Notes under the pieces: generated by a model
Seen by the model: only the letters and a program-made list of their open reading frames with translations
Told to the model about the DNA's origin: nothing
The model's database searches: none
Shown: positions 1 to 8,398 of the stretch, one piece after another
Numbering within the stretch: the stretch's first letter is position 1
Layout: the number at the start of each line of letters is the position of its first letter
Source: Microvirga aerilata
GTDB lineage: Bacteria; Pseudomonadota; Alphaproteobacteria; Rhizobiales; Beijerinckiaceae
Assembly (NCBI RefSeq): GCF_016743775.1
Contig: NZ_JAEQMY010000007.1
Span: forward strand, 1 to 64,000
Reading direction: 5' to 3'
Length of the DNA: 64,000 bases
Program-made: the position numbers and the translations under genes

Positions 1-2594
1 GAACCGGAGGTGATCTCCTCGAGCGACTGTCCCGTCCACTCGAAGCCGAAGCCCTCGGGCAACTCGGACGCCAGCCGCTCCATCTCGGCGATGGCCGCGC
101 CCGAGGAGTATCCGGGCGCAGGCTGGCCCGACAGCCTCACCGCCGGATAACCGTTGTAGCCCACGATCTGCGGCGATCCCTTGCGCCATTCGGCAATCGC
201 CAGGGAGGACAGGGGCACCATGCCGCCGTTGGCGTTGCGCACGTTAATCCGGAGCACGTCCTCGATCTGAAGGCGGCTGCGGTCCTGCGCCTGGACGATG
301 ACACGCTGCATCCGCCCCGCGTTCGGGTAGTCGTTGATGTAGGACGAGCCGAGGTTGGCGGTGATCGCGTTGTTGATGTCGGAGAACGATACGCCGAAGG
401 TGTTGGCCTTCTCGCGATCGATGACCAGCATCACCTGCGCGGCATCCGGCATACCTTCCACCCGCAGGCCCGTGACGATGGTGCCGCTGCCGGCCTTCGC
501 CATGAGCTCGGCATTGGCCTTCTTGAGCGCTTCCTGACCCAACCCGCTCCGGTCCTGGAGCCGGAAGGAGAAGCCGTTGGTCGTGCCGAAGCCCTCGATC
601 GGCGGCGGCGACAGCGCGAAGGCCGTGGCGTCCTTGAGCCCGAAGAGCTTCATGTTCGCCCGGTTGGCGATCTCCTGAACGGTGTTTCCATCGCCGCGCT
701 CGGCCCAGTCCTTCAGCGTCACGAAGGCGATGGCGGCGTTCGCGCCCATGCCCGAGAAGCTGAAGCCCTGAATGGCCACGATGTTCGCCACCGCCGGCTC
801 CTCCCTGAAGATCGCCTCGATCCGCTCGACAGAGGCACGGGTGCGGTTGGCGCTCGCCTCCGGCGGGGCCTGGATGTCGACGACCAGGAAGCCTTGGTCC
901 TCGTTGGGCACGAAGGCCGTGGGCAGGCTGATGAAGAGGTAGCCCAAGCCCACGACGAGGGCGAGGTAGACCACCATCATCCGTCCGGCCCGGCGTGCCA
1001 TCCCCGTCACGACGGTGGAGTACCCAGCCGTCAACCTGTCGAACTTGCGATTGAACCAGCCTCCGAGACCACGCTTCTCGTGATGCCCATGCTTGATCGG
1101 CTTGAGGAAGGTCGCGCACAGGGCAGGCGTCAGCGAGAGCGCCAGGAAGGCGGAGAACAGGATCGACACCACCATGGTCAGGCTGAACTGGCGGTAGATG
1201 ACGCCGGTCGAGCCCGGGAAGAACGCCATCGGGATGAAGACGCAGGCCAGCACCAGCGTGATGCCGAGGATCGCCCCCGTGATCTGGCCCATGGCCTTTT
1301 GGGTCGCGGCCCTGGGCGGGAGACCCTCCTCGGCCATGATGCGCTCGACGTTCTCGACAACCACGATGGCGTCGTCGACGAGGATGCCGATGGCCAGCAC
1401 CATGGCGAACATGGTGAGCACGTTGATCGAGAACCCGGTCGCGTACATGACGGCGCAGGTTCCGAGCAGCGCCACGGGTACCACGAGCGTCGGGATGAGG
1501 GTGTAGCGGATGTTCTGGAGGAAGACGAACATCACCACGAACACGAGGACCATCGCCTCGAGGAGCGTGTGCATCACCTTCTCGATCGAGGCCGAGACGA
1601 AGGGGCTGGTGTCGTAGGGGATGGCGTACGCGATGCCCGAGGGGAAGAAATTCTCCAGTTGCGCCATCTTGGCCTGGATGGCCTTCGAGACCGCAAGCGC
1701 GTTGCCGGTCGAGGAGAGCTGGATGGCCAGCGCCGCGCTCGGCTGGCCGTTGAGGCGGCTCGAGAAGTTGTAGGTCTCGGCTCCTTCCTCGATCCGGGCG
1801 ATGTCCTTGAGCCGGACCGTGGAGCCGTCCGGGTTGGCGCGCAGGATGATGTCGCCGAACTGCTGCACGTTGGTGAGCTGCCCCTGGACGATGACGGTGG
1901 CGGTGATGTCCTGGCTGACCGGGTTCGGGGCGGCGCCGATCTGACCCGCGGCGACCTGGGCGTTCTGGGCCGCGATGGCAGCGTTGACGTCCGCCGACGT
2001 CAGGTTGAGGCCGACCATCTTGTCGGGGTCGATCCAGACACGGAGTGCCCGCTGGGCGGCGTAGAGCTGGGCGCGGCCGACGCCGTCGATGCGGCGGATC
2101 TCGCCGATGATGTTGCGGTTGATGTAGTCCCCCAGCGCCACCGGGTCACGGGTGCCGTCGGTGGAGGTCAGCGCCACCACCATCAGGAAGCCGGAGCCTG
2201 CCTCCTCGACGTTGATGCCCTGGGAGCGCACGGTGGCGGGAAGGCGGGCCTCGACGCGCCGGATGGCGTTCTGGACGTCGACGGAGGCCTGGTCGATGTT
2301 CGTGCCGGCGGCAAAGGTCGCGTTGATGCTGACCCAGCCCGAGCTGTCGGAGGTGGACTCGAAGTACAGCAGGCCCTCGACCCCGTTCAGCTCCTCCTCG
2401 ATCTGCCGGGTGACGCCCTGGTAGATCTCCTGCGGCGATGCGCCCGGGTAGGTGGTCGTGATGGTGAGCTGCGGCGGGGCGACCTTCGGATACTGCGCGA
2501 TCGGCAGGAACGGGATCGCGAGCACGCCCGCGATGGAGATGAAGAGCGCGAAGACCCAGGCCAGGATCGGGCGCCGGATGAAGAGCTGTGCCAT
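1..2594 (-). CDS. RND multidrug efflux permease (HAE1/AcrB-like), partial
   Basis: Inner-membrane proton/drug antiporter of a tripartite efflux pump. 864 residues are visible from the N-terminus; the last fifth or so lies beyond the window's left edge. It starts MAQLFIRRPILAW, the family's usual first transmembrane helix. Recognisable AcrB/MexB landmarks follow: FSINVLTMFAMVLAIGILVD near TM4, the conserved VVVENVERIMAEEG, and GGSTGV-like PGSTGVIYRQFS. The reading frame is open without interruption. The start lies 6 bases after the adaptor stop codon, so the two are co-transcribed. No outer-membrane channel gene is visible; it may lie further left. The substrate cannot be told from sequence. 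Confidence 0.95.
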   Translation of the reverse strand, partial: MAQLFIRRPILAWVFALFISIAGVLAIPFLPIAQYPKVAPPQLTITTTYPGASPQEIYQGVTRQIEEELNGVEGLLYFESTSDSSGWVSINATFAAGTNIDQASVDVQNAIRRVEARLPATVRSQGINVEEAGSGFLMVVALTSTDGTRDPVALGDYINRNIIGEIRRIDGVGRAQLYAAQRALRVWIDPDKMVGLNLTSADVNAAIAAQNAQVAAGQIGAAPNPVSQDITATVIVQGQLTNVQQFGDIILRANPDGSTVRLKDIARIEEGAETYNFSSRLNGQPSAALAIQLSSTGNALAVSKAIQAKMAQLENFFPSGIAYAIPYDTSPFVSASIEKVMHTLLEAMVLVFVVMFVFLQNIRYTLIPTLVVPVALLGTCAVMYATGFSINVLTMFAMVLAIGILVDDAIVVVENVERIMAEEGLPPRAATQKAMGQITGAILGITLVLACVFIPMAFFPGSTGVIYRQFSLTMVVSILFSAFLALSLTPALCATFLKPIKHGHHEKRGLGGWFNRKFDRLTAGYSTVVTGMARRAGRMMVVYLALVVGLGYLFISLPTAFVPNEDQGFLVVDIQAPPEASANRTRASVERIEAIFREEPAVANIVAIQGFSFSGMGANAAIAFVTLKDWAERGDGNTVQEIANRANMKLFGLKDATAFALSPPPIEGFGTTNGFSFRLQDRSGLGQEALKKANAELMAKAGSGTIVTGLRVEGMPDAAQVMLVIDREKANTFGVSFSDINNAITANLGSSYINDYPNAGRMQRVIVQAQDRSRLQIEDVLRINVRNANGGMVPLSSLAIAEWRKGSPQIVGYNGYPAVRLSGQPAPGYSSGAAIAEMERLASELPEGFGFEWTGQSLEEITSG

Positions 2595-2600
2595 GATCGG

Positions 2601-3791
2601 TTACTCGACCGCCTTGCTGGTCGCGGATGTGGTGGTGGGTTCGGTCGAGGCGGACTTCCAGGGTTCGGGCGCGACCTTGCCGCCGGCCTGCACCTTCTGG
2701 ACACCGTCGACGACGATGCGCTCGGAGCCGTCGAGGCCGGCCTCGACCACCCAGTCCTGACCGATGGAGCGGCCCAGCGTGAGGTTGCGCGCCTGCGCGG
2801 TGTTGTCGTCCCCGAGGACATAGACCTGGGCTTCGCCCGCCGCGGTCCGCACGACGGCGCGCTGGGGAACGGTCACGCCGGCCTGCCGCACCCCCTGCTC
2901 GAGGCGCACGCGAACGTACATCCCGGGCAGCAGATCTCCCTTCGGGTTCGGGAACTCGGCCCGCAGCGTCACCTGTCCGGTGGTCGGCGCCACGCTAGCA
3001 CTGGCGAACAGCAGGCGGCCCGGCTGCCCGTAGACGGTGCCATCGTCCATGACGAGCTCCACCCGCGCCTCGCCCGGGGCAGGGCTGGCAAGGGTCTTCT
3101 GCTCCACCGCTCTCTTGAGCGCCAGCAGCTCCTGGGCCGACTGGGTGAAGTCGGCATAGACCGGATCGACCTGCTGGATGAGCGCAAGGGCGGAGGCGCC
3201 CTCGGCGGTGACGAGGGCGCCTTCCGTGACGAGGGCGCCACCGATGATCCCGGTGATCGGGGCCCGAACCTCGGTGTAATCGAGATTGATCCGAGCCTCC
3301 GCGAGCGCGGCCTCGGCGAGACCGACGTCGGCATCGGCCTGGGCCAGGTTGGCGACGGCCTCGTCGTAGGCGACGCCGCTGGTGACGTTCCTGTCCATCA
3401 GGGTCTTCTGGCGCTCGAGCTGCTGGCGGGCATTGGCCTGGATCGCCTTGGCCTTTTGCAGCGATGCCTCGGCGCTGTCGATCCGAACCCGGAACAGGCG
3501 GGGCTCGATGCGGAAGAGCACGTCGCCCTGCTTGACCCGGCTGCCCTGCTGGAACACGCGCTCCTGGAGGATGCCGGACACACGGGCGCGGACCTCGGCG
3601 GTGCGGGTCGCCGCAATGCGCCCCGGCAACTCGTTCACGACCGGGACCGGCCGCGCCTGGAGCTGGATCACGCCGACGGCGGGCGGCGGCATGGCCCCGC
3701 CGGCTTGCGCGAGGGCGCCGCCGGACGAGAGCGCGAGGAACGTGGTGGCGATCAGGCACGCCGTCAGGCGCGACCGTTGTGTGCTGTACAT
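2601..3791 (-). CDS. RND efflux periplasmic adaptor (membrane fusion protein)
   Basis: 396-residue AcrA/MexA-type adaptor linking the RND permease to an outer-membrane channel. The chosen ATG gives MYSTQRSRLTACLIATTFLA, a hydrophobic signal segment ending near ALAQAG; a GTG five codons upstream (VTDPI) is an alternative. A lipoyl half-motif follows (GRIAATRTAEVRARVSG), then an alpha-helical hairpin (about residues 95-155), the second lipoyl half (VRAPITGIIGG), and beta-barrel and membrane-proximal domains. It sits between tetR (14 bases upstream) and the permease (6 bases downstream) in one leftward operon, so it is probably controlled by that regulator. Confidence 0.94.
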   Translation of the reverse strand: MYSTQRSRLTACLIATTFLALSSGGALAQAGGAMPPPAVGVIQLQARPVPVVNELPGRIAATRTAEVRARVSGILQERVFQQGSRVKQGDVLFRIEPRLFRVRIDSAEASLQKAKAIQANARQQLERQKTLMDRNVTSGVAYDEAVANLAQADADVGLAEAALAEARINLDYTEVRAPITGIIGGALVTEGALVTAEGASALALIQQVDPVYADFTQSAQELLALKRAVEQKTLASPAPGEARVELVMDDGTVYGQPGRLLFASASVAPTTGQVTLRAEFPNPKGDLLPGMYVRVRLEQGVRQAGVTVPQRAVVRTAAGEAQVYVLGDDNTAQARNLTLGRSIGQDWVVEAGLDGSERIVVDGVQKVQAGGKVAPEPWKSASTEPTTTSATSKAVE

Positions 3792-3805
3792 GATGGGGTC
3801 CGTGA

Positions 3806-4363
3806 CTATTGGTCTTCGGGGAAGGTGGCGTAGATCGTGCGAATGCCGTCGAGGATCGCGGACCGTTTGGTCTCGTCCCACTGATGGAATCCGAAGAGTT
3901 CGAGGCACGAGAGGCCGTTGAGGGCCAGGAAGGCCATGAGCGCAGCCTTGGGGCGCGGACCGCTGGCCATGCCGTCCAGCGCGGTGTCGGTCCACTCCCG
4001 CATGCGCGTTTGCAGTTCCTCGTGACCCGGCATGGAGGCACTGAGGGCGAGGACCACCGCCCTGTCGGTGTCGTTCGGTTTCGGTCCGTAGACGGCGATC
4101 CTGGCGTAGAGTTCGGGGTGGGGCGCGTCGGCGTGTTCGGCGACGGCCTTCGCGATGCGCTCGTGCTCGCGCGACACCTGGCGGTCGACGAGCGCCTCGA
4201 GGAGGTCTGCCTTGCACTTGTGGTCGTAGACGACCCGGGACTTGCTGACACCAGCCTCCTGCGCCACGGCATCGATGGACAGGCCGGCCGCACCCGAACG
4301 GGTGACGACGCGCTCGGCTGCGTCGAGGATGTCGTCCGCTATGATCTTCCGGGTTCTCGCCAT
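3806..4363 (-). CDS. TetR/AcrR family regulator of the efflux operon
   Basis: 185-residue repressor. The N-terminal helix-turn-helix is clear (ILDAAERVVTRSGAAGLSID followed by AVAQEAGVSKSRV, residues 12-45). The C-terminal ligand domain resembles the TetR_C group common in alphaproteobacteria (FLALNGLSCLELFGFHQWDE). It is the first gene of the operon tetR-adaptor-permease, and a perfect 14-bp palindrome lies 30 bases upstream of its start, so autoregulation and control of the pump are likely (inference). The inducer is unknown. Confidence 0.92.
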   Translation of the reverse strand: MARTRKIIADDILDAAERVVTRSGAAGLSIDAVAQEAGVSKSRVVYDHKCKADLLEALVDRQVSREHERIAKAVAEHADAPHPELYARIAVYGPKPNDTDRAVVLALSASMPGHEELQTRMREWTDTALDGMASGPRPKAALMAFLALNGLSCLELFGFHQWDETKRSAILDGIRTIYATFPEDQ

Positions 4364-4392
4364 GGCCGTCCAGTGTCCTTCGGGAATTCATA

Positions 4393-4406
4393 TACGAACG
4401 TTCGTA
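4393..4406. promoter_or_regulatory. Palindromic operator, probably for the adjacent TetR protein
   Basis: TACGAACGTTCGTA is a perfect 14-bp palindrome 30 bases upstream of the tetR start. The sequence around it is AT-rich, as in a promoter. Position and symmetry fit a TetR-family operator that autoregulates the pump operon. The match is by eye; binding is inferred. Confidence 0.7.
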
Positions 4407-4407
4407 C

Positions 4408-4941
4408 TTTAATTCAAGGGGGACTGATTAGGCCGTCCTCAGGGCAACCGATCGATGTACCTGCCGATATCCAGCTCCCAAAACCCAAATCAGGCGAGAT
4501 CCAGGACGCTGCTCCGCAAATCCACATCAAGGGAGAGTGCTGCTCACCACAGCCATTGAAAATTGTCAGGCGCAAGGCCCTCTCGATCCGGGGCCGGTCC
4601 CGAGTCTCCTCCGAGAATTTGATGAGGCCGAGGCGCGGGGGCAGCGAAGCGGCCGGCGCAGATTGAGCGAAGGACCGCTTTTGGCAGATTTTGTTGAAAA
4701 ACTTCCGGGTGCTGCTGTGTCGGTCTATTAGTAGGGCCTGTGTGCCCGACGAGGCCCAGTATCCTGTACGTCGAGCACCCGAAAAACGGTACCTGCGGAG
4801 TTTTTCAACACAATCTGCCAGGTTCGGACCTTTCGGAGTTTCGGGCTCAAGTTGCGGGTAGGCTTGTGTGGACGGCGCCTGCGTTTATGGAACGAGACCC
4901 AGGCCTGTACCTTAAGTTCGGTAGGTTCAGGAGACTTCCCG
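4408..4941. other. Intergenic stretch between tetR promoter and Crp copy A
   Basis: About 530 bases with no convincing gene. The only structure I see is the 139-bp MITE-like element at 4682-4820, listed separately. The part left of it (4408-4681) has no motif I can name. The ribosome-binding site CAGGAG at 4928-4933 serves the downstream regulator. Confidence 0.6.
4682..4820. mobile_element. 139-bp MITE-like element with IS1182-type terminal inverted repeats
   Basis: The ends are 22-bp inverted repeats differing at one base: TGGCAGATTTTGTTGAAAAA at 4682 and the complement of TTTTTCAACACAATCTGCCA ending at 4820. A second inner inverted pair, CGGGTGCT and AGCACCCG, lies inside. It has no coding capacity. 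The ends closely match the left end of the IS1182-family element at 22856 (TGGCAGATTTCGTTGAAAAA), so that transposase or a relative could mobilise it (inference). It lies about 120 bases upstream of a Crp/Fnr gene. Confidence 0.7.
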
Positions 4942-5676
4942 ATGATGAACGTGCTCACCCGCAAGCTGGAGGCTTTCGGACCTCTGCCAGACGCGGACAG
5001 GCTCTTCCTGGACGAGGTGATCCGCCCGGTCCGGGCTGTCGGGCCTCGGGTGGATCTGATCCGCGAAGGTGAAGCACCAAGCGACGTGAACCTGATCCTG
5101 GAGGGCTTCGCCTGCCGCTATAAGACGATCCCGAACGGCACCCGCCAGATCATGGCCTACCTGGTGCCGGGCGACTTCTGCGACCTGCATGTCTTCATCC
5201 TCAAGGCCATGGATCACACCATTGCCACGCTGTCCCCCTGCACGGTGGTGAAGATCCCGCGAGCCCAGATCCTGGCGCTGATGGAGCGGCCGGCCATCGC
5301 GCGGGCGTTCTGGTGGGCGGCGCTGGTGGACGAGGCCACGTTGCGCGAATGGTTGGTCAACGTCGGTGCCCGAAAGGCCGAGCACCGGGTCGCCCATCTT
5401 CTGTGCGAGCTGCTGCTGCGGCTGGAAACGGTCGGGTTGACTAACGGTGACACGTATGAGCTGCCCATCACCCAGGCCGAGTTGGCTGATACCACCGGCC
5501 TGACGTCCGTGCATGTGAACCGGGTGCTCCAGCGCCTGCGCAGGGATGGGCTGATCACGCTCAAGGGCAAGCACCTAGTCATTCTGGACGCCGCGAGGCT
5601 GAAGGCGTTCAGCGGCTTCAACCCCAACTACCTGCACCTCCCCGAGCAAAACGGCATCTCGGAACAGAGCCTCTAA
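4942..5676 (+). CDS. Crp/Fnr family transcriptional regulator, copy A
   Basis: 244-residue regulator: cyclic-nucleotide-binding-like beta-roll (residues about 25-145, with EGFACRYK and MAYLVPGDFCDLHVF), dimer helix, and a C-terminal winged helix (ITQAELADTTGLTSVHVNRV, then LQRLRRDGLI). It lacks the N-terminal cysteine cluster of oxygen-sensing FNR. ATG 4942 was chosen because CAGGAG lies 8 bases upstream and it gives the same length as the paralogue at 9732; the next codon is also ATG. The two copies differ at about 43 of 244 positions. Its stop overlaps tail-to-tail with the convergent DUF6894 gene. Ligand and targets are unknown. Confidence 0.92.
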   Translation: MMNVLTRKLEAFGPLPDADRLFLDEVIRPVRAVGPRVDLIREGEAPSDVNLILEGFACRYKTIPNGTRQIMAYLVPGDFCDLHVFILKAMDHTIATLSPCTVVKIPRAQILALMERPAIARAFWWAALVDEATLREWLVNVGARKAEHRVAHLLCELLLRLETVGLTNGDTYELPITQAELADTTGLTSVHVNRVLQRLRRDGLITLKGKHLVILDAARLKAFSGFNPNYLHLPEQNGISEQSL

Positions 5677-5939
5677 GCAGAACCCGGGTCGCGTGAGGGA
5701 TCGGTCGAAGCGAGGTGCTCCTCGGCCGAGAAGCGCAGAGTGAGCAGGATCTGGCCCTGCTCGTCAGTGACCTCCAGCTTCCATTCGGAGCCGTTCCAGA
5801 ACTTGGCACCCATATCGCGTAGGAGCTCCCCGCTGGTGCGGATCGCCTGATCCTGGGCGGTGTAGATGTCGGGCAACTCCGTGCCCTCGGTATCGCGTTC
5901 CGAGTGGCCGTCTGTCACGTGGAAGAAGTAGCGGGGCAT
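5673..5939 (-). CDS. DUF6894 family small protein, copy A
   Basis: 88 residues beginning MPRYFFHVTDGHSERDTEG, the family hallmark: a short beta-hairpin with PRYFFH, then a D-x-E-G-x-E-L motif and an amphipathic helix. Function is unknown; such proteins occur in many copies in Methylobacterium and Microvirga. It is convergent with Crp copy A, and the two stop codons share the bases CTAA, a 4-base overlap. The partner at 10463-10708 is organised in exactly the same way. The upstream 120 bases resemble those upstream of that partner. Confidence 0.85.
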   Translation of the reverse strand: MPRYFFHVTDGHSERDTEGTELPDIYTAQDQAIRTSGELLRDMGAKFWNGSEWKLEVTDEQGQILLTLRFSAEEHLASTDPSRDPGSA

Positions 5940-6577
5940 GGGGTGCTCCTCTGCCTTAAGGGCGGGAGCGCATCGGATCTCTCAGTCGGCAACAGCCCGA
6001 CGCGGGCTACCGATAGCCCTCATATGGGGTCTCCGAGTTCCGATGCGAGCGGGGCGGTCATGAATGCATAGTTCGCAGGATGCGCTTTATCGAATGTCAG
6101 TAGAAGAAGGCAGCGGCCAAGAAAAAAGCGCCTGTCCGAAGACGGCGCTTAAAGTTGCGGATCCGCAGGGGCAAAATTGGGATCCGGTTGTTGGATGATT
6201 ATTCAACTCAGGTGCGCCCTGTCACTAACTTGGATTAGGATTAGGTGCGGTAATCTGACACTGCGTGGTCCTAAAGTAGGTGCTTGTACTTATTGCATGC
6301 CTCCTTCGGGGAAGATAAGCATGCTTCGCCGTAGGGGCAAATACGGTCCAAAGGGTCGCGAACATGGTCATAAGACCGGGCGCGGCACTTTTTCATGGGC
6401 ACTCTCGGCCGGTCATAGGCACGTGTGGAAAGCTGCTGCCCAATTTGGCAGGATACCCTTTATGGACTTACTGTTAAGTATCTGAACATTCGTCATTTTC
6501 CGGCGTTGCTTTGATGTTGCACTGGGTGTCTGGCCACTTGGCATCTGACCCTTCGCCCCAACCCGAAGGCGAAGGCC
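5940..6577. other. Intergenic stretch with a leftward terminator and no clear gene
   Basis: About 640 bases. Apart from the leftward terminator hairpin at 6122-6150 I see no gene with credible codon use, start signal or homology. One rightward open frame near 6177-6485 is Cys/Gly-rich and lacks a ribosome-binding site, so I do not call it. Base composition is more AT-rich than in the neighbours. Confidence 0.5.
6122..6150 (-). terminator. Rho-independent terminator reading leftward, upstream of DUF6894 copy A
   Basis: Read on the minus strand, AAGCGCCGTC, loop TTCG, then GACAGGCGCTT (one bulged base) forms a hairpin followed by a run of T. It lies about 180 bases upstream of the leftward DUF6894 start at 5939, where no leftward gene is recognised. 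It may end an unannotated small RNA, shield the gene from read-through out of the IS5 element, or act as an attenuator. Confidence 0.65.
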
Positions 6578-6841
6578 ATGACCCTCGACATCTCGTTCCA
6601 GCCCATGCGCGTACTCATTGACGGCCACGACAGTGAGGGCAGCCTTGTTCTCGCAGACGGCCAACTTGCTGCCGTGATCGTCCGCCTCGACGGCGAGTAC
6701 CATGGCCCTGAGTACAAGGGGCTGTGGCACCTGGAGGCGGGTTTCGGCCATTGCGATGTCCGTATCGCTCCACCCGTATTCAAGACGCCCGAGGAAGCCG
6801 GAGCCTGGGTTCAAAGAACCTTGATGGGTAGGATCGCATAA
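6578..6841 (+). CDS. Small hypothetical protein, 87 residues
   Basis: Not recognised. The product is acidic and has a regular hydrophobic pattern (VLIDGHDSEGSLVLADGQLA, then VIVRLDGEYHGPEY) and a C-terminal segment EEAGAWVQRTL, resembling the small beta-rich hypothetical proteins common in Methylobacteriaceae. Only a weak purine stretch (AAGGCGAAG) precedes the ATG. Codon use is GC3-rich and plausible. The IS5-family element begins just 8 bases after its stop codon, so it escaped disruption. Cellular role unknown. Confidence 0.5.
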   Translation: MTLDISFQPMRVLIDGHDSEGSLVLADGQLAAVIVRLDGEYHGPEYKGLWHLEAGFGHCDVRIAPPVFKTPEEAGAWVQRTLMGRIA

Positions 6842-6848
6842 AATGATA

Positions 6849-7950
6849 CTGTGTTGCATGAATCAGTTGGTGAACGTACTGAGCCCACGCCATGCCTTTG
6901 TTCAGGTGGTGCGAATGGACTTCGGGCGTCCAAACTTAAGCATGCGGTTGAGCGCATGGACTGCAATGGCAATTTCGATCGCGCGACGCCGATCCGTCCG
7001 TGAACGTAAGGCGTCTCCGATCACTCGTTTCAGCCGGCTGATGGCAGCCTCCACCAGAGACCGCCGATTGTACCCGGACCGCTTCTGCCAGCCCATGCGT
7101 CCATGCTCGGCAATGCTGTGGAGATGTTGATCGCGCTGGGTCGGAGCGCTCCCTGCCATCTCACTCGACACAGCCGTTGACCGGGGCGGGACTATGACGT
7201 CGGCCTCAGGACGGCGCGAGGCAACCCTTCCGTAGACGTCAGCCTGATCGTAGGCTCCATCGCCGATGAAGGACGCAAGTGGCGCCGCGATCTGGCCGAG
7301 CAAGGGCTCGACCTTTGAGCCATCATCAACATCGCTGGTCGTCAGCTCCGAAGCGAGCATCTGCCCAGTCGCAGCATCAACGCCAACGTGCAACTTTCGC
7401 CAGGAGCGGCGCCTTTGGGGGCCATGCTTCGCGACGAGCCACTCGCCGGGTCCACAGAGCCGAAGGCTGGTGCTGTCCACCACCAGGTGGACGGGTCTTC
7501 TGGAGCTTGGACATAGCTTTGAGACCTCAAGAATTTCGGCCCGACGGCTCAGAGTCGAATGATCCGGCACCGCCAGATCTAAGCCGAGGAGTTGGGGGAG
7601 CGAGCCGATCAGTCCTTCGGTTTGGCGCAACGCCAGCCGAAACACCGCCCGGAGCGTCAACGCCGTTCGGATCGCAAGAGCCGAGTAGTGAGGTTGACCA
7701 CCCCGTGTCCTTCCAGGCTCGGCCCGCCAGGCGGCGATCGCCTCCTCAGAGAACCAGACCGTGAGACTGCCGCGCTGACGCAGACTGGCATCGTACTCGG
7801 CCCAATTTGTCACCCGATATCGCTGCTTGGGAATGCGGTGCCGGCGAGTGGCATTGGCTTTGAACGGCACGAGAGACATCCGACAGGAAGGGCACAGTGC
7901 TCCTATGAGATCGGGTTCAGGTTACCAACTCTCCTATTCGTGCAACAAAG
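6849..7950. mobile_element. IS5-family insertion sequence (IS903-like), about 1.1 kb
   Basis: Imperfect terminal inverted repeats bracket a single leftward transposase gene: CTGTGTTGCATGAAT at 6849 and the complement CTTTGTTGCACGAAT ending at 7950 (13 of 15 match). Further inward both ends carry AGTTGGT. The TTTGTTGC-type end is characteristic of the IS903 group. Exact outer borders and a target duplication could not be fixed by eye. The element lies immediately after a small gene and appears complete. Confidence 0.75.
6902..7879 (-). CDS. IS5 family transposase
   Basis: 325-residue DDE transposase. Landmarks: the N-terminal RHRIPKQRYRVTNWAEYD, TLRAVFRLALRQTEG, PDHSTLSRR, the first catalytic Asp in LVVDSTSLRL, RRSWRKLHVGVD, the second Asp in FIGDGAYD, and C-terminal NRRSLVEAAISRLKRVIGD, which supplies the Glu of the DDE triad. 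The frame is intact and full length for the family, so the element may be active. It occupies nearly all of the insertion sequence at 6849-7950. Confidence 0.95.
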   Translation of the reverse strand: MSLVPFKANATRRHRIPKQRYRVTNWAEYDASLRQRGSLTVWFSEEAIAAWRAEPGRTRGGQPHYSALAIRTALTLRAVFRLALRQTEGLIGSLPQLLGLDLAVPDHSTLSRRAEILEVSKLCPSSRRPVHLVVDSTSLRLCGPGEWLVAKHGPQRRRSWRKLHVGVDAATGQMLASELTTSDVDDGSKVEPLLGQIAAPLASFIGDGAYDQADVYGRVASRRPEADVIVPPRSTAVSSEMAGSAPTQRDQHLHSIAEHGRMGWQKRSGYNRRSLVEAAISRLKRVIGDALRSRTDRRRAIEIAIAVHALNRMLKFGRPKSIRTT

Positions 7951-8398
7951 CGGGCTGCTATCTCTCGCCGAGCAATTCGACAGACTGGCTGCGTGAGGCC
8001 GGCAGGTGGAATAACCGTCTTTCTGTCCTCATCTCAGTTTCGCGACAGAGCCGAACTATCTACACTTGGAGCACGAGGGGCATATCGTGGCGGTAGATCA
8101 GGTCGACGCTTCTGACCGTTGAGAGAGGACCCGTCCACGCCTCAAGCTGTTCTTGGTCGATCTCATCCTGCATCTAAGAGAAAACCCTGGTGCCGTTCAA
8201 AGCAAACCAGGGTTCGTTTCGATCCATCCCCGTCGATACACGCGGCGATGGCTATGTCGTTGTGCAGGGTATTAATCCGGCTCTCCTTTTCCGGCGAGAT
8301 ACTGAAGCAACGCCAGGGCAAGCGTCAATGTTCCCCCGAGCGGCTTCCTTACGGAATCGACAGGGCCTTATCGCCTGGAGCGAGACTATCTGCCGTGG
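7951..8398. other. Intergenic stretch between the IS5-family element and the patatin gene
   Basis: About 450 bases without a supportable gene. A 14-base match to the transposase's second to sixth codons (GTGCCGTTCAAAGC near 8190) is followed by unrelated sequence and may be chance or a scrap of another IS5 copy. The flanks of that match form a 7-bp inverted repeat (CCCTGGT and ACCAGGG), but no terminator-like T-run follows. Confidence 0.4.

Noticed and set aside
894-3833. A 979-codon open frame antisense to the RND permease and adaptor genes
   Set aside because: It is a GC-rich shadow of the real genes: His/Asp/Arg/Gly-rich with no domain, and the opposite strand carries clear RND and adaptor homology.
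6177-6485. 102-codon frame between DUF6894 copy A and the small gene at 6578
   Set aside because: No ribosome-binding site, unusual composition, no family features; the stretch is better called intergenic.
8185-8212. Inverted repeat CCCTGGT...ACCAGGG and a 14-base match to the IS5 transposase start
   Set aside because: Short stem without a T-run, and the match stops after 14 bases; neither supports a terminator nor a second IS copy.
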